64,000 nucleotides of DNA from Setomelanomma holmii. Lineage: Eukaryota; Ascomycota; Dothideomycetes; Pleosporales; Phaeosphaeriaceae. The stretch's first letter is position 1, and every line of letters starts with the position of its first letter. The stretch covers positions 1 through 64,000 of the forward strand of contig ML978266.1 in assembly GCA_010015745.1 (NCBI GenBank), read 5' to 3'. Both the position numbers and the translations under genes were made by a program. This document shows, in pieces, positions 54,246-64,000 of this stretch. Under the pieces are notes generated by a model. It had not been told where the DNA came from, did not search any database, and worked only from the letters and a program-made list of their open reading frames with translations.

Positions 54246-56559
54246 CTATTTCTCCTTCTGCTCACTAACTTCAGCCGCCTCGTCTAAATCCACAAACATT
54301 GTTTCCTGCGCCGACCATAGCTCACTATACAGGCCTCCACGATCAATCAGTTTCTCATGCGTCCCTGACTCAGCAACACTCCCCTCACGCAGGACAATGA
54401 TGACGTCGCTGTCGTATATAGTACGCAAGCGATGTGCAACAAACACAGAAGTGCGTTTCTTCTCTTTGACGAGGCCGTTGATGTGGCTCAGCAAGGCTTG
54501 TTCGGTATGTGTATCTAGTGCTGACGTCTATCGCAGCACATTAGCATGAGCGTGGATTGATGACAAGTGAATCAAGTGCACTTACCGCTTCGTCGAAGAA
54601 TAGCAACGGCGGATCTTTAAGTATGAGTCGCGCGACTGCTAACCGCTGTTTCTCACCGCCACTAATCATCATGCCCCGCTCGCCGACCATGGTCTTGTAT
54701 CCATCCGGGAAATCAGTCACACTTTCGTGGATATGTGCTTTGCGCGCGGCTTGTTCGACTTGTTCTTGCGTTGCGTCCAGGTTGCCGTAGTGGATGTTGT
54801 GTCCGATGGTGTTGTTGAAGAGTGGTGTATCCTGCGGCACAACGCCAATTGCTCTTCGCAAGCTATCGAGCGACACGTCCCGGATGTCCTGCCCATCGAT
54901 GAGGATGCGTCCTTCTTGCGCGTCGTAGTATCTAAACAGCAAGCGCAGGATTGTGGATTTGCCGCAGCCAGAGGGGCCGACGATGGCGACTTTTTTGCCT
55001 GCGGGGATGGTGAGATTGAGGTTCTTGATGATGGGTCGGTCGGGGCGGTATCCGAAGGTTACGTTTTCGAACTTGATCTCGCCCGTGGTGAGCTTGAGTG
55101 GTGGAGCATTAGGTTTGTCTTTGACCTGAACGTTGACCTTTTGCAGATTGAACAACGTCTCCATGTCGAGCAGACTCTGTCGGAGTTCGCGGTACATGCT
55201 GCCGAGGAAGTTCAGGGGCACGGAGAGCTGGAAGACGAGTTGATTTACCATGACGAGGTCGCCGACGGTGAGCTGGCCGCCTGCGACGCCGCTGCAGGCG
55301 AGGTACATCATTGCGGTCAAGGCGGAGGAGAAGATGATGTTTTGGCCGCTGTTGAGGAAGGCGAGAGAGGTGGCGACTTTAATGGAGGCTTTTTCGTAGG
55401 CTTGGAGGGCGCTGTCGTAGCGGCCAACTTCGTACTTTTCGTTGTTGAAGTACTGTCCCAGTCAGCATGTTGTAACTTGTGTTGTGTGGAATATACTACC
55501 TTGACAGCTTCGTAGTTGATCATGGAGTCAACAGCAACGGTGGCTGCTCGATTGTCTGCGGCATTTGCCTGCTTCCTGAACTTTGTTCGCCATGATGTGG
55601 TCAGAATGGTGAAGGCAGAGTATGCCGCCATGGTGGTACCAGTGATCAGGGCGAACTGCCAGCCATACTGGTAGGTCTGTCTGTGTCAGTCATTCTCCAA
55701 CATGTGCTTCATCAGTCCACCCACCAAGATACCGCAGACCAACGAAATCTCCAGTGCGGTGGGCAAAATGTGAAAGACCATAGATGTCAGCAAGAAGCTG
55801 ATGCCCTTGGTTCCGCGATCAATTGCCCGCGTCAAACCTCCCGTCTGTCTCGTGAGGTGGAAGCTAAGGTCCAGCCTGAGCAAGTGCTCGTAGACACTGC
55901 ATGCCACCTTCCTTATAGCTTTCTGGGCGACACTGGCGAAGACGGCGTTTCGGAGTTCTTGGGATAAGGTTGCGCCCATGCGAGTGAGACCATCTGTCAC
56001 CACGTCTCAGCCAGGTTTGGATGAGTGTAATTGATTGATGTATCTTACATGCTAAGATCATGGAGCCTGCTACCGTGTATGCCGTGCCTCCCACCGCGAC
56101 AAAGTCAATGTTCATCGAGTCCACAATGCTCTTGAAGTAGAATGGCACCTGCACATTGAGCAGCTTTGCGCCCACGAGCAGCCCCACGCTCAGTCCGACC
56201 CTGAACCGTGTGCCCAGATTATCCTTGGGCCACAGGTATTGCGACATCTCTTTCATGATAGCCCAATCAGCCCTGCGCTGCTCCTTATTGGTCAGCGTCT
56301 GCTCCTGCAGCAGCGGATCGCCCTTTGCGACTTTGGCCGTAGCGGGGTCGACTGTGGGCTTCGCGACCTTGGTCTCTTCCAGCGCGACCTTGGAGCCCGG
56401 CAGCGGCCGTTGACCGTGGACATCTTTTCTGTGCAGCGGCGAGGAGGTGAAGACGCGTGTGGCATAGTATGGCGAGAGGCGCAAGCTCAAGTTGGATGCT
56501 CGGAAGCCCGACCGGTGCGCGGCGCGGGCAAGAGGTGGGATGAGCATGCTGCAGCTCAC
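54246..56559 (-). CDS. ATM1: mitochondrial ABC transporter Atm1 (five exons)
   Basis: Half-size ABC exporter of the inner mitochondrial membrane that moves a sulfur/glutathione-linked compound needed for cytosolic iron-sulfur protein assembly. Exons are 56559-56049, 55993-55725, 55676-55500, 55452-54586 and 54527-54246, all phase-consistent with introns of 47-58 nt, giving 701 residues (yeast Atm1 is about 690). The N-terminal about 100 residues are Arg/Ser-rich, a targeting peptide. Transmembrane marks include FYFKSIVDSMN, GAKAIDRGT-type coupling (RAIDRGTKGISF) and ILTYQYGWQFALITGTTM. The nucleotide-binding part has Walker A GPSGCGKST at about 475, signature ISGGEKQR at about 583, Walker B LLFFDEATSALD (completed across the last intron) and the switch VAHRL. 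All catalytic residues are present. Confidence 0.96.
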
Positions 56560-56830
56560 ATGTTCAGCTGGACAGAGCTTTGAAGGGTGAAGGGAGAAGG
56601 GAGAAGGGAGAGCTGCAATAAGCTTCGCGGGGAAGAGAGGTCGATTGTTTGATTGTGTAATGCGGGCTTCGTATTTCGTGATGAGTACCTACAGTAGCTC
56701 CCGCATGTTTGGCGTGTTTGCGTCGCGTACCCGGTAGGGCTGGCGGGTCAAACTGCATCATCGCATCCAGGCTCGGAGCTCTGCATGCACATTACCAGCC
56801 ATCGACGCCCGCCAATTGACCGGCACAGCC
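56560..56830. promoter_or_regulatory. shared divergent promoter, ATM1 / AIM24
   Basis: 271 bp separate the start codons of two divergent mitochondrial-protein genes, so both promoters must lie here. A purine-rich tract (GAAGGGAGAAGGGAGAAGGG) at about 56585-56605 is the most obvious repeat and may serve as a promoter tract. Confidence 0.65.
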
Positions 56831-58129
56831 ATGCTACGACCGGCTGCCTCGCCCTGGAAGACCCTCGCCCACCGCACAGCTGCTGCCACTGCCCGACCAA
56901 CGCCAACTGCAGCGCGGTACATCAACATCAATGCAACGACTTCTTCCACTGAGCCGGGCCTGGAGCCGCAGGTGACTGTTGATGCAGCCTCGGTCGCGCC
57001 TGCCTCACCAGGTAGGAGTGGACTCTTAGATGCATCGACATGGCTTACACAGACAGACGCGCGCTTCGACGTCATCGGCACGCCCTTCTCACTCCTCTCC
57101 GTCACCCTCTCGGCGTCGCAAACCCTCTACACGCGCCGCGGCACCTTGGTCGGCCTCAGCGGCAAGTCAGAAAACACGCTCTCGACTCTCTCCTTCCTCG
57201 AACCCTTCCGACGCGCGCCAGTAGGCATACCGTTTCTCTACCAGAAAGTCTCCTCTACGAGCCCTGTCACGGCTCTCATATCCACCAAGTCGCCCATATC
57301 AAGTATAGTCTCAGTGAACCTGGATGGCAGGCAGGACTGGGTCATCAGCCAGCGGCAGGCGCTACTGGCGTGGACAGGCCACACGCTGAGCTTGAAGCCA
57401 CAATACAACGTCAAGCTGGGTGTCGCGAACTGGGGCAACACATACATCACAGGTCGAGGACTGCTTGCGCTAGCAGGAAGTGGGCAGATTTACCAGGTGC
57501 AGGTCAAGGCTGGGGAGACGTACGTTGCGCACCCGAGGTATGCCTTGAAGGAATTTATTGTATGGTGCACAGGAGCTTACGATGGATCAGCAACGTTGTC
57601 GCATATACCGCCTCCTCGACACCGCCACTTCCATACCGCTTCAAATCGTCGAGCATTCGCTTCCAAGTCCCCAATCTTGGCTTTGGATCACTAGTCGAGA
57701 ATGTCAAATTCTTCAGGGTCATGAGCCAGACGGCGACATGGCGAGCACTAGCAACAACATTCTACACACTCAAGACTTGGACGCGCCGGACAATGTGGGG
57801 AGATCGGGTTAGTAGACCCACTTTTTCTCTTTCGTTACATCGCTCACATGCCACAGTTATTCCTGCAATTCCAAGGTCCCAGCACGCTCCTCATCCAGTC
57901 CCGCGCATCCCGCATCAGCGACGTCTTGACGTTGAGAGATGTCAACGAGATCGCCGAAAGCCCGCCAGGCTCCGTACAAGACGCTGTCACCCGCAAGATC
58001 AAAGAGGAGATCCAGGAGGTTGCAGCAAGTGGAACAAAACCACCACTGGCCTCAACAGATGCATCGGGAACGGTCAGATACGCGTCCGTCAAGGACGGCA
58101 AGGCGGAGTTTGAGACGAAGTCTGTATGA
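56831..58129 (+). CDS. AIM24: Aim24, mitochondrial biogenesis protein (three exons)
   Basis: Inner-membrane mitochondrial protein that in yeast supports cristae-organising MICOS integrity. Exons are 56831-57537, 57591-57807 and 57857-58129, introns 53 and 49 nt, giving 398 residues. The first ATG is chosen because the frame upstream starts only with TTG. The head (LRPAASPWKTLAHRTAAATA) is Arg/Ala-rich without acids, a targeting peptide. Family marks are DARFDVIGTPFSLLSVTLS, LYTRRGTLVGLSG, NWGNTYITGRGLLAL and, after the first splice, HPSNVVAYT, then MWGDR joined to LFLQFQGPSTLLIQSR. The order and spacing are those of the AIM24 family. It is divergent from ATM1. Confidence 0.93.
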
Positions 58130-58663
58130 ACAAGCCACGTACCATGTGTAAAATAGGAGCATCTCAGTGATCTGACGTAGCATTAGCGGCTAGCAACCAA
58201 TCAGTTTACAATCCAACCAATCGTTCTTTGTTCTGATGAATGCTTCTTGTACAACGTGCATCCATCGAGAACTCGTCGAAGCAGGAACATTGAGCAGACT
58301 TCGAACTCGCATCCCAGCCTCCTCTGCAAGGCTGACCAAATGCTCGCAGAGCAACCTTGAAATAACCTGGTCATCCTTGGCACACGTCATCTTCCCGCAA
58401 TGGCTGGGCCAACAACGGGCAACATGCACGTCAACCTCAACGACCTTTGTAGATCTACTTCCTATTTATCGCTCATCTAGATCTTACAATTAATTAAACA
58501 GCCGACTTCATTGTACATAATCGATTTCATACATTGCATACATCCATCATCACATCCCTTCGCTTCATGCAACCACATACCTAGCATCTCCATCCCAACG
58601 CCACCAATCCCAGGGACCCAACATCTATCTGAAGAGAAAAGAGCAGACAAGACCCAAGGAAAC
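58130..58663. other. intergenic
   Basis: 0.5 kb; 3' end of AIM24 and 5' leader of the next small gene. Nothing specific. Confidence 0.4.
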
Positions 58664-59102
58664 ATGTGCATCATGAAAACCTACGAAACCCGCGGCCGCA
58701 CCGTCGTCGAGCCGCCTCCGCGTGTCGGGAATTACACTTCCCATCCACCCGCAGGCGTCATGCGTTTGCCGCGCGAATGGCGGCGCTCATCATCCACCGA
58801 TCGCGTTGTTGAATACAGGTACGTCTCACGCAGGGACCGGGGGCTGTGCTGTGCCATGGGGATGTGAATCTGGTGTACTAGGATGGAATTGATATAGTCT
58901 TCTGGTCATGTGTTGACGAAACTTGTACAGGAGGTCTCAACCCAGAGCGATCGAGTATGTCGTCGAAGAGCCGCGACGCAGTACGCACAGGGCGAGGAGT
59001 GTGTCCAGGCGGCGCGCAAGCGACGTTGAGATTCGGCATCCGCGCGGGAGTTATGTGGATGAGCGCACGAGTCGGCGGAGTGTGAGTCGGGTGCGGTACT
59101 GA
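58664..59102 (+). CDS. small Arg/Ser-rich protein (two exons)
   Basis: Exons are 58664-58818 and 58931-59102, with a 112-nt intron (GTACGT donor, GTACAG acceptor) that joins TAC-AG to G as an Arg codon, giving 108 residues. It starts MCIMKTYETRGRTVVEPPPR, continues RVGNYTSHPPAGVMRLPREW and RVVEYR, and exon 2 gives RSQPRAIEYVVEEPRRS with an RS/SR-rich tail ending RSVSRVRY. No domain is recognised. Consistent coding structure across the intron and repeated EYVVEE/EYR segments support a real gene. Basic, possibly disordered; role unknown. The ATG at 58673 is an alternative start. Confidence 0.7.
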
Positions 59103-60073
59103 TGTATTTTGCGTGAAAACGCAAGGCTGTTGTTGGTGGGATCGGGCACGTATGGTCAAGGGGGTGGAATGGCCAGGGGAGATGTACATGGGACTGTTGG
59201 ATGTGTTATATGTTTCGATGATTGACGGTGATGAGTACATGGGACTTGGATAAAGGTAACAATCAGAGACTCTCTCTCTCTCTCTCTCTCTCAATCATCA
59301 GTCACTGCATACTATACGTGCGGTTGCGCAGCGAAGACCCATTGTCTGCATCTTCCCATCAGATGTCGTCGTCGAAGCGAACCCGAGCTCAAGTCGTCTT
59401 GGGTTCTTTCCGGCTACCTGTCCACCCGAGTGTTCCGTTCCGCACCGTTCATCCATGCAGACTTGACGGTTCTTTCTGGGGTGTAGCCACCATGCAAGAA
59501 TGGCACCATGTCTCGTGCAGTGACGATCAAACCAGACACCTGAGTGACAAATCCTCAGGCAGGTTGGTTTGAGTATTTCATCGCGGTGATCAGGTTTTTC
59601 TTGGCCATTGTATCGACTATGACAACAATGACATATGTGGGACGAAGTCGACAAGTGAGATATATGTAGGTGACTGGTATTTGGCAAAAAGACTTCATGT
59701 GTGATGTGATATTCAGTGCGAAGCGAATGTCATCGGACAGGGGTATTCTAAGCTACTAAACAAGATAGACAGATATGCCTGATGTGCTATGCTACAAATC
59801 GACGTTGTGGTGTCGATGACCATTTTCACAGGCACTCAGAGTGCCCTACTCGGGATGGATATGCTCCTCATGCGCCGCCGATGGTCCCTCGGAATACTTC
59901 CTGCCATCGTGATATGTTATCGTCGTGCTGTCATTAGGCTGCGTCTTGTGCTCGAAAACAACTTGCACATGTTGTAATGTCGTCTCGCGGCTTGTGCGCC
60001 TGGTAGCAGCAGCTTGCACGGAATGTGGTTGTGTTCGTTTATAGTCAAGGAAATGTACCTTCTACTGTCAAGA
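59103..60073. other. intergenic with (CT)n tract
   Basis: Just under 1 kb. A (TC)n microsatellite lies at about 59271-59293 and the rest is unremarkable. Plus frames at 59222-59572 and minus frames at 59298-59687 are not supported by any motif. Confidence 0.45.
59271..59293. repeat. (TC)n simple repeat
   Basis: About eleven uninterrupted TC dinucleotides. Confidence 0.9.
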
Positions 60074-61978
60074 TCATCTTCTTGGTGTGAAGGGAGTAAA
60101 GTTCAGCGGTGGATAGGGTCCGTCGTTTGTGCTGCCCCAGTTGCCGGCGCTGCTGGTTCGCTTCCCACGGGTGGCTTGCCGTGTTACACTAGCCCGCACT
60201 TCCCGACGACCAACTACGTTTCCAAAGCCCAAAACTTCAGGCCGATCCAGGTCGAAAGGATCCGATTGCCGAACGGTGCGACCCGTCGGGAGTCCTGGAG
60301 TGAACAGATTGGTGCCTGGTCGACTTGGTCCAGGCTCGCCAAATCTGAGAAGCTCAGAGTCCCGTGAAGCTCCAGTCGAAGTGGTGTCAAATGTTGGTAG
60401 TGCCATTGACGATCGTCTTTGGTAAGTCTTGGGTAGAAGAGCCTGGTTAGGTGGAGGTAGGCCTGTTGGCCCTTTGTTGATAGTCGGTGAGGGTCCTGGA
60501 AAGATGAAAGATGGAGGATGGGAACTGAGTGCAGACGCCGCGCTTTGATTACGTCTGTGTCCCTGTATGGGCAAAGACACTTTTGATCCGCTTTGCGCAT
60601 TTGCGGGATCATCGAATGGTGACGCGAACGGGTTGTTCGGTAAGCGAGCGGATGTGGCGGCGGGTTGTGGTGTGACAGGACCTCGAGGCGATGCTGCATC
60701 TGGATTGGATAAGTGCAAGATCCTCGGCGGTTCTGGATCTGCGAACGGGTCAAACCCAGTATCCTTCTCTTCCAAAATTCCCGCAAAGGCCAACTGTGAA
60801 GAAATGCTACCGTTCTTTTTTCGCAGCAAATTCCTTTCGCTTTTCCGACTCGATGACCGCCTCATAAGAGGGTCGCCTGCAACCAAGCCCTGCGGTTCGC
60901 TCATCGACCGAACACGCCCATTCGTGTTGGTTGAATAAATGGAACTGACGCTCTCGTTCTGACTGTGTCTTCGATACGGATTCCCGGCTGGACCCTTCCT
61001 CATTCCCCTGGCCTTTGCAAACATTACCCCCACACCTGCCGGTATCGCCTTGACATTCTCTACGAACCGAGGCGCTTCAACTCTCTTCTCGATCCATCGA
61101 GGCTCTTTTGATTTCCGCTTGCGCAAACAGAAGAACAAAAGCGCACTGATGAGCGCAAGTCCAGCAACTCCACCAAGAACTCCTCCCACTATGCCTCCAA
61201 TGTTCGCATTACCCGTGCTGGGTATCGTGAGTCCTGAATCGCCACCTCCACCCTGCTCAGGGGCGATGATGCCGGCAGCCGCATCTCCTGTTTGCCGCGA
61301 AGCTCCGGATGTGGTCGTCGGAGGTGGCAGAGCAGCGATTGGCGTGTTGACTGAAGTCGAGTCTGAGGGCGAGTCGACCTGACTTGACTGCGCTGGATCA
61401 GGTGTGAGGGATGTTTGTAGGACAGCCGATTGAATTGCCCCAGAGGCTGTGAAGCTTGGAGTAGATTGGTTGGGGTTTGGTAACAGAACAGCTGTAGATA
61501 TCGTGTTAGAGCTTGTTGTCGTTGGAATCGCAGAAAAAGCGCTTTCAATCACAACGGCTTGCGAAGATAGCACCGCTGGCTGGGCAGCGCCCACAGGCCC
61601 TTTTAGTGGGGGTGCAGCGGCTGCAGGCTCAGACGGCGCAATGATTGCGAGTGCGATTGGAGTCGTCGTCGACTTTGGAGTAGGAATAGCACTTATCGTA
61701 CCTGCTGCCGAAGAAACTGCTGCTTGCGTCGTGGTTGGTGTAGCTGCCGGCTGGTCTGCTTGCGCCGTGGTCGAAGAAGAAGCTGGCGGTGGTGGAGGCG
61801 CTTCCGCGCTCGTTTGTATTTGCGGTGCCTGTTCTGCAGTTGTGGATGTGGTAACTTCAGTAGGAGTAACGACCGTTGCCTCTGATGTGGTAAAGATGGA
61901 AGAGACCGCAGTTCGGGCCCGAGAGCGAGTACATCGTCTCCCGCTCACCGTCGTGATCGACTCTTGCGGAGATGCCAT
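60074..61978 (-). CDS. Ser/Thr-rich single-pass membrane protein
   Basis: A single-exon 634-residue protein with ATG at 61978. The first about 260 residues are extremely Ser/Thr/Ala/Pro-rich (TTTTSGAS, PPPPPASSSTTA), a likely O-glycosylated outer region. A Gly-rich span follows at about 265-290 (GGVLGGVAGLALISALLFF) with the stop-transfer CLRKRKSKE. The inner part has many Ser/Pro/Arg motifs (RRHSQNESVSS, RRSSSRKSER) that look like kinase targets, plus NPFASPFDDP. No N-terminal signal peptide is visible, so the start or an upstream exon is uncertain. The layout suits a Wsc/Mid2-like wall sensor, but no WSC Cys domain is present. Role is inferred from layout only. Confidence 0.82.
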   Translation of the reverse strand: MASPQESITTVSGRRCTRSRARTAVSSIFTTSEATVVTPTEVTTSTTAEQAPQIQTSAEAPPPPPASSSTTAQADQPAATPTTTQAAVSSAAGTISAIPTPKSTTTPIALAIIAPSEPAAAAPPLKGPVGAAQPAVLSSQAVVIESAFSAIPTTTSSNTISTAVLLPNPNQSTPSFTASGAIQSAVLQTSLTPDPAQSSQVDSPSDSTSVNTPIAALPPPTTTSGASRQTGDAAAGIIAPEQGGGGDSGLTIPSTGNANIGGIVGGVLGGVAGLALISALLFFCLRKRKSKEPRWIEKRVEAPRFVENVKAIPAGVGVMFAKARGMRKGPAGNPYRRHSQNESVSSIYSTNTNGRVRSMSEPQGLVAGDPLMRRSSSRKSERNLLRKKNGSISSQLAFAGILEEKDTGFDPFADPEPPRILHLSNPDAASPRGPVTPQPAATSARLPNNPFASPFDDPANAQSGSKVSLPIQGHRRNQSAASALSSHPPSFIFPGPSPTINKGPTGLPPPNQALLPKTYQRRSSMALPTFDTTSTGASRDSELLRFGEPGPSRPGTNLFTPGLPTGRTVRQSDPFDLDRPEVLGFGNVVGRREVRASVTRQATRGKRTSSAGNWGSTNDGPYPPLNFTPFTPRR

Positions 61979-62897
61979 GCAGGCTACAGGCTCATGAAAG
62001 AAACGCCAGCAAGGGCTCGAGAGAAGAGACGGGGGAAGAGAATGTAAGCGCCGCGGGCGCTTTGAGCATATTAAATTGGAAAATTGAAGTTGTTCGCAGG
62101 TTGATGCTGTACACTGGATTCACAATGGAAGATGTTAGTCGGCGTTCGAAGAGGAACCGGATGGCTGTCAACCGTTGGCATAAGGTGCTGCGCTTGGGCG
62201 CGTCTGAAACGCGGGCGGCTTCAGGTGCCGCTTTGAGCGGCGACTACACACACATGAAGCGCGATAGGCTTCGCACCTCTACGCAGTGCCGCCATCGCCG
62301 TCTCAGCCTAGAGAATTGCGTTGGGCGGGACGTATTGGGCGTGCTTGCTTGCTCGAAACTTCGGAGTGGTGGCATGAAAGGAGAGCAGAGGATTGAGGTT
62401 AAGCGACGATGTCGTACGGTAGCGGGGTGTCGCTGCACGTGACTTAGCCAACCTCTGGCCGGTGATGCTCTGAAGAATAGACCTTCTATCGAAACGCGTC
62501 TTTCCGCTGCTGCAGAATTTTCAACGACAATTGAGACTCCCTGCACTTGCTGAACCGCGCAGTCGTTCCATGTATCGCATAATGAGGCTCCCCATTGTCT
62601 GGCAGCCAAGCTGAACACGCTCAAAGTGCGACAGCTGTCAACGGCTTCAATTCGATATCTTCTTACTTCTGTCGTGATACAGGCCCAAGGCAGTCTTTGA
62701 CTTCACGCCGTGACTGTTTGTATAATGTGACGACGGTAATTCCTCGAGCTGCAGGCGCACAGGGACGAGCAAGGGCCGAACGCGCTTCCAGGATTTGCCG
62801 CCGCGGAAGCAGCGCGTCCACAACATCGACCATTCCTCTACCGCCGCAACAACGCCGCAGCAAATGATAACGAGAGCGAGCTCACGAGCATACGAAC
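61979..62897. other. intergenic, divergent promoter region
   Basis: 0.9 kb between the divergent Ser/Thr-rich gene and the last gene. The plus frame at 61972-62442 shows no motif. No other feature. Confidence 0.4.
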
Positions 62898-64000
62898 ATG
62901 TTCGGCTTCAGCGGTACGTTCCAGTCGCCCTTGTTCCCCCTCCGTGAATGTCCACGTGTCACGTCATCCTGCCAGCGACTCCTCAATGTACCGCAGCCAC
63001 AATAGCTCTCCCATCGACTTTTCATCTCACGTCTGAAGAATACGCGCAAGTGGCCAAGCTTTCCGTTTTTCAGACTTACCACGCGTTCTGTTGATTTTCT
63101 ACGCTTTACGATTTGCATGTTTCGTGCGCCTGTTCTAGTCGTTCCACAGTTCTTACACGTTTCGACTGAGGTATAGGATGCACGTGCAATATCACCGCTG
63201 ATATGACCGCGCCACCCAGGTAACCTGCTTGCGGGACAACATGATACGAAGAAGAGGCGGCCTCCTCCCTCAAGACCAATTCCCATTACATTTCCATCTC
63301 TGCAGCCGCCCGAGCCATCGTCAACCTGCCCACCAGGTCCATGGATCACAGGTGGGCAGGCAGGACTGTCGGAGCACTTCTTACGTCTGAAGAAGCCCAC
63401 CGATGTCACTAGGGATACTCTGGAACTTCTCAATGTCACCTTTGAAACGGAATGCGAGTTCGAAACGTTGCTCTCATCCTTGCCAAACGAGGCACAATCG
63501 CACCTGCCACCAAAGGACTGGTTCAAGTCACCCGAACACATAGATCTCTTGATGTCGTCAGGGTCAAACGTCACACTTCTCAGCAACGGTAGACGGAAGC
63601 CTGATCACAACGAGTTCTTCGTTCGTGCAAGGGAGCTATTCTTCAGCAACGATGATGCGTTCTCGACACTCACTCGTAAAGGGTCCCGAGGCCAAGCACC
63701 TCTACGCTTGGCTCACTTCCGTAAGTTCTGGGAAGGTCTCGATAATATGGCTTACTACTGGGACAACTCCTTAGACGAGTATGGACCACCATTCCCTGGG
63801 ATACATAGTAGTGGCGGTGATGCAGTAACAGAGTCTCTCTCAAGTGCTGGTTACCATGTCCAGAGAACGCAGAAGGAGACTGAAATCGATCGGACAACAA
63901 CAGGATCAGCCGAGGTCGGGAACCCCGACGAGCAAGAGGCAGAGCCTCGCAAGAAAGCCAAGGTCGGTGCAGCTGTGGGTAGCACGATAGACACTCAGTC
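62898..64000 (+). CDS. conserved hypothetical protein, 3' end beyond window
   Basis: An ATG at 62898 gives MFGFSG through a GTACGT donor at 62914; the acceptor CACCAG ends at 63336 and exon 2 continues in phase to the window edge at 64000. The intron would be 423 nt, long for this window, so a different first exon is possible: the frame is open from 63306, after a good TCTCTGCAG acceptor. The product reads GPWITGGQAGLSEHFLRLKK, NVTFETECEFETLLSSLP, ARELFFSNDDAFSTLTRKG and APLRLAHFRKFWEGLDNMAYYWD, ending in an acidic/basic tail (EQEAEPRKKAKVG). I take it to be a conserved fungal protein of unknown function. There is no stop in 231 codons, and it was not obvious as an ATG-started frame. Confidence 0.7.

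Noticed and set aside
62882..63586. 234-codon minus-strand frame near the right edge
   Set aside because: Antisense shadow of the plus-strand protein, which has clearly better protein-like segments.

Overview
The window comes from a filamentous ascomycete (Pezizomycotina). The evidence is introns of about 46-58 nt with GT..AG ends and CTAAC/CTGAC-like branch sites, a Zn2Cys6 regulator, three heterokaryon-incompatibility (HET) genes, 2EXR/F-box-like genes, a fungal alternative oxidase, and decayed MULE and pogo elements. A dothideomycete is my guess from overall feel only. Several real genes are split into exons too short to stand out as open frames, so I rebuilt them by hand from splice sites.

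Left conserved block (about 0.9-12.4 kb): a six-exon alternative oxidase (-), a three-exon acylphosphatase (-), a coiled-coil/CH-like cytoplasmic protein (+), a Zn2Cys6 transcription factor (+), an intron-bearing tRNA-Thr(AGU) and a single-pass membrane protein with a cytoplasmic SH3 domain split by an intron.

Gene-poor, relic-rich block (about 12.4-30.5 kb): two clearly paralogous small single-span membrane proteins (14.2 and 16.1 kb) and a probable third (21.4 kb). All three share a phase-1 intron that splits an N-x-T sequon. The second and third members flank a 3.3-kb MULE relic with 45-bp inverted repeats. The block also holds relics of an F-box-like gene, a subtilase and a Cys-containing peptide. 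One intact three-exon type II glycosyltransferase-like gene lies at 27.3-28.7 kb.

Mixed block (31-40 kb): a secreted, probably GPI-anchored protein with an App1/DUF2183 phosphatase domain, several hypothetical proteins, a two-exon GNAT acetyltransferase, a 2EXR protein and an ATP-grasp-like protein.

Incompatibility island (40.3-53 kb): three unrelated-looking HET genes, all on the minus strand. Among them lie a broken NAD(P)-dependent reductase, Clr5-like and MARVEL-like relics, and a complete-ended 2.1-kb pogo element (43-bp TIRs, TA duplication) inserted 26 bp upstream of the start of the second HET gene.

Right conserved block (54.2-64 kb): the mitochondrial ABC transporter Atm1 (five exons) and mitochondrial Aim24 (three exons), divergent across a 271-bp shared promoter. 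Then come a small Arg/Ser-rich two-exon gene, a Ser/Thr-rich single-pass membrane protein and, at the edge, a conserved hypothetical gene that runs off the window.

Alternative oxidase, Atm1 and Aim24 are mitochondrial. The middle of the window looks like a turnover zone where duplications, transposons and self/non-self recognition genes accumulate.
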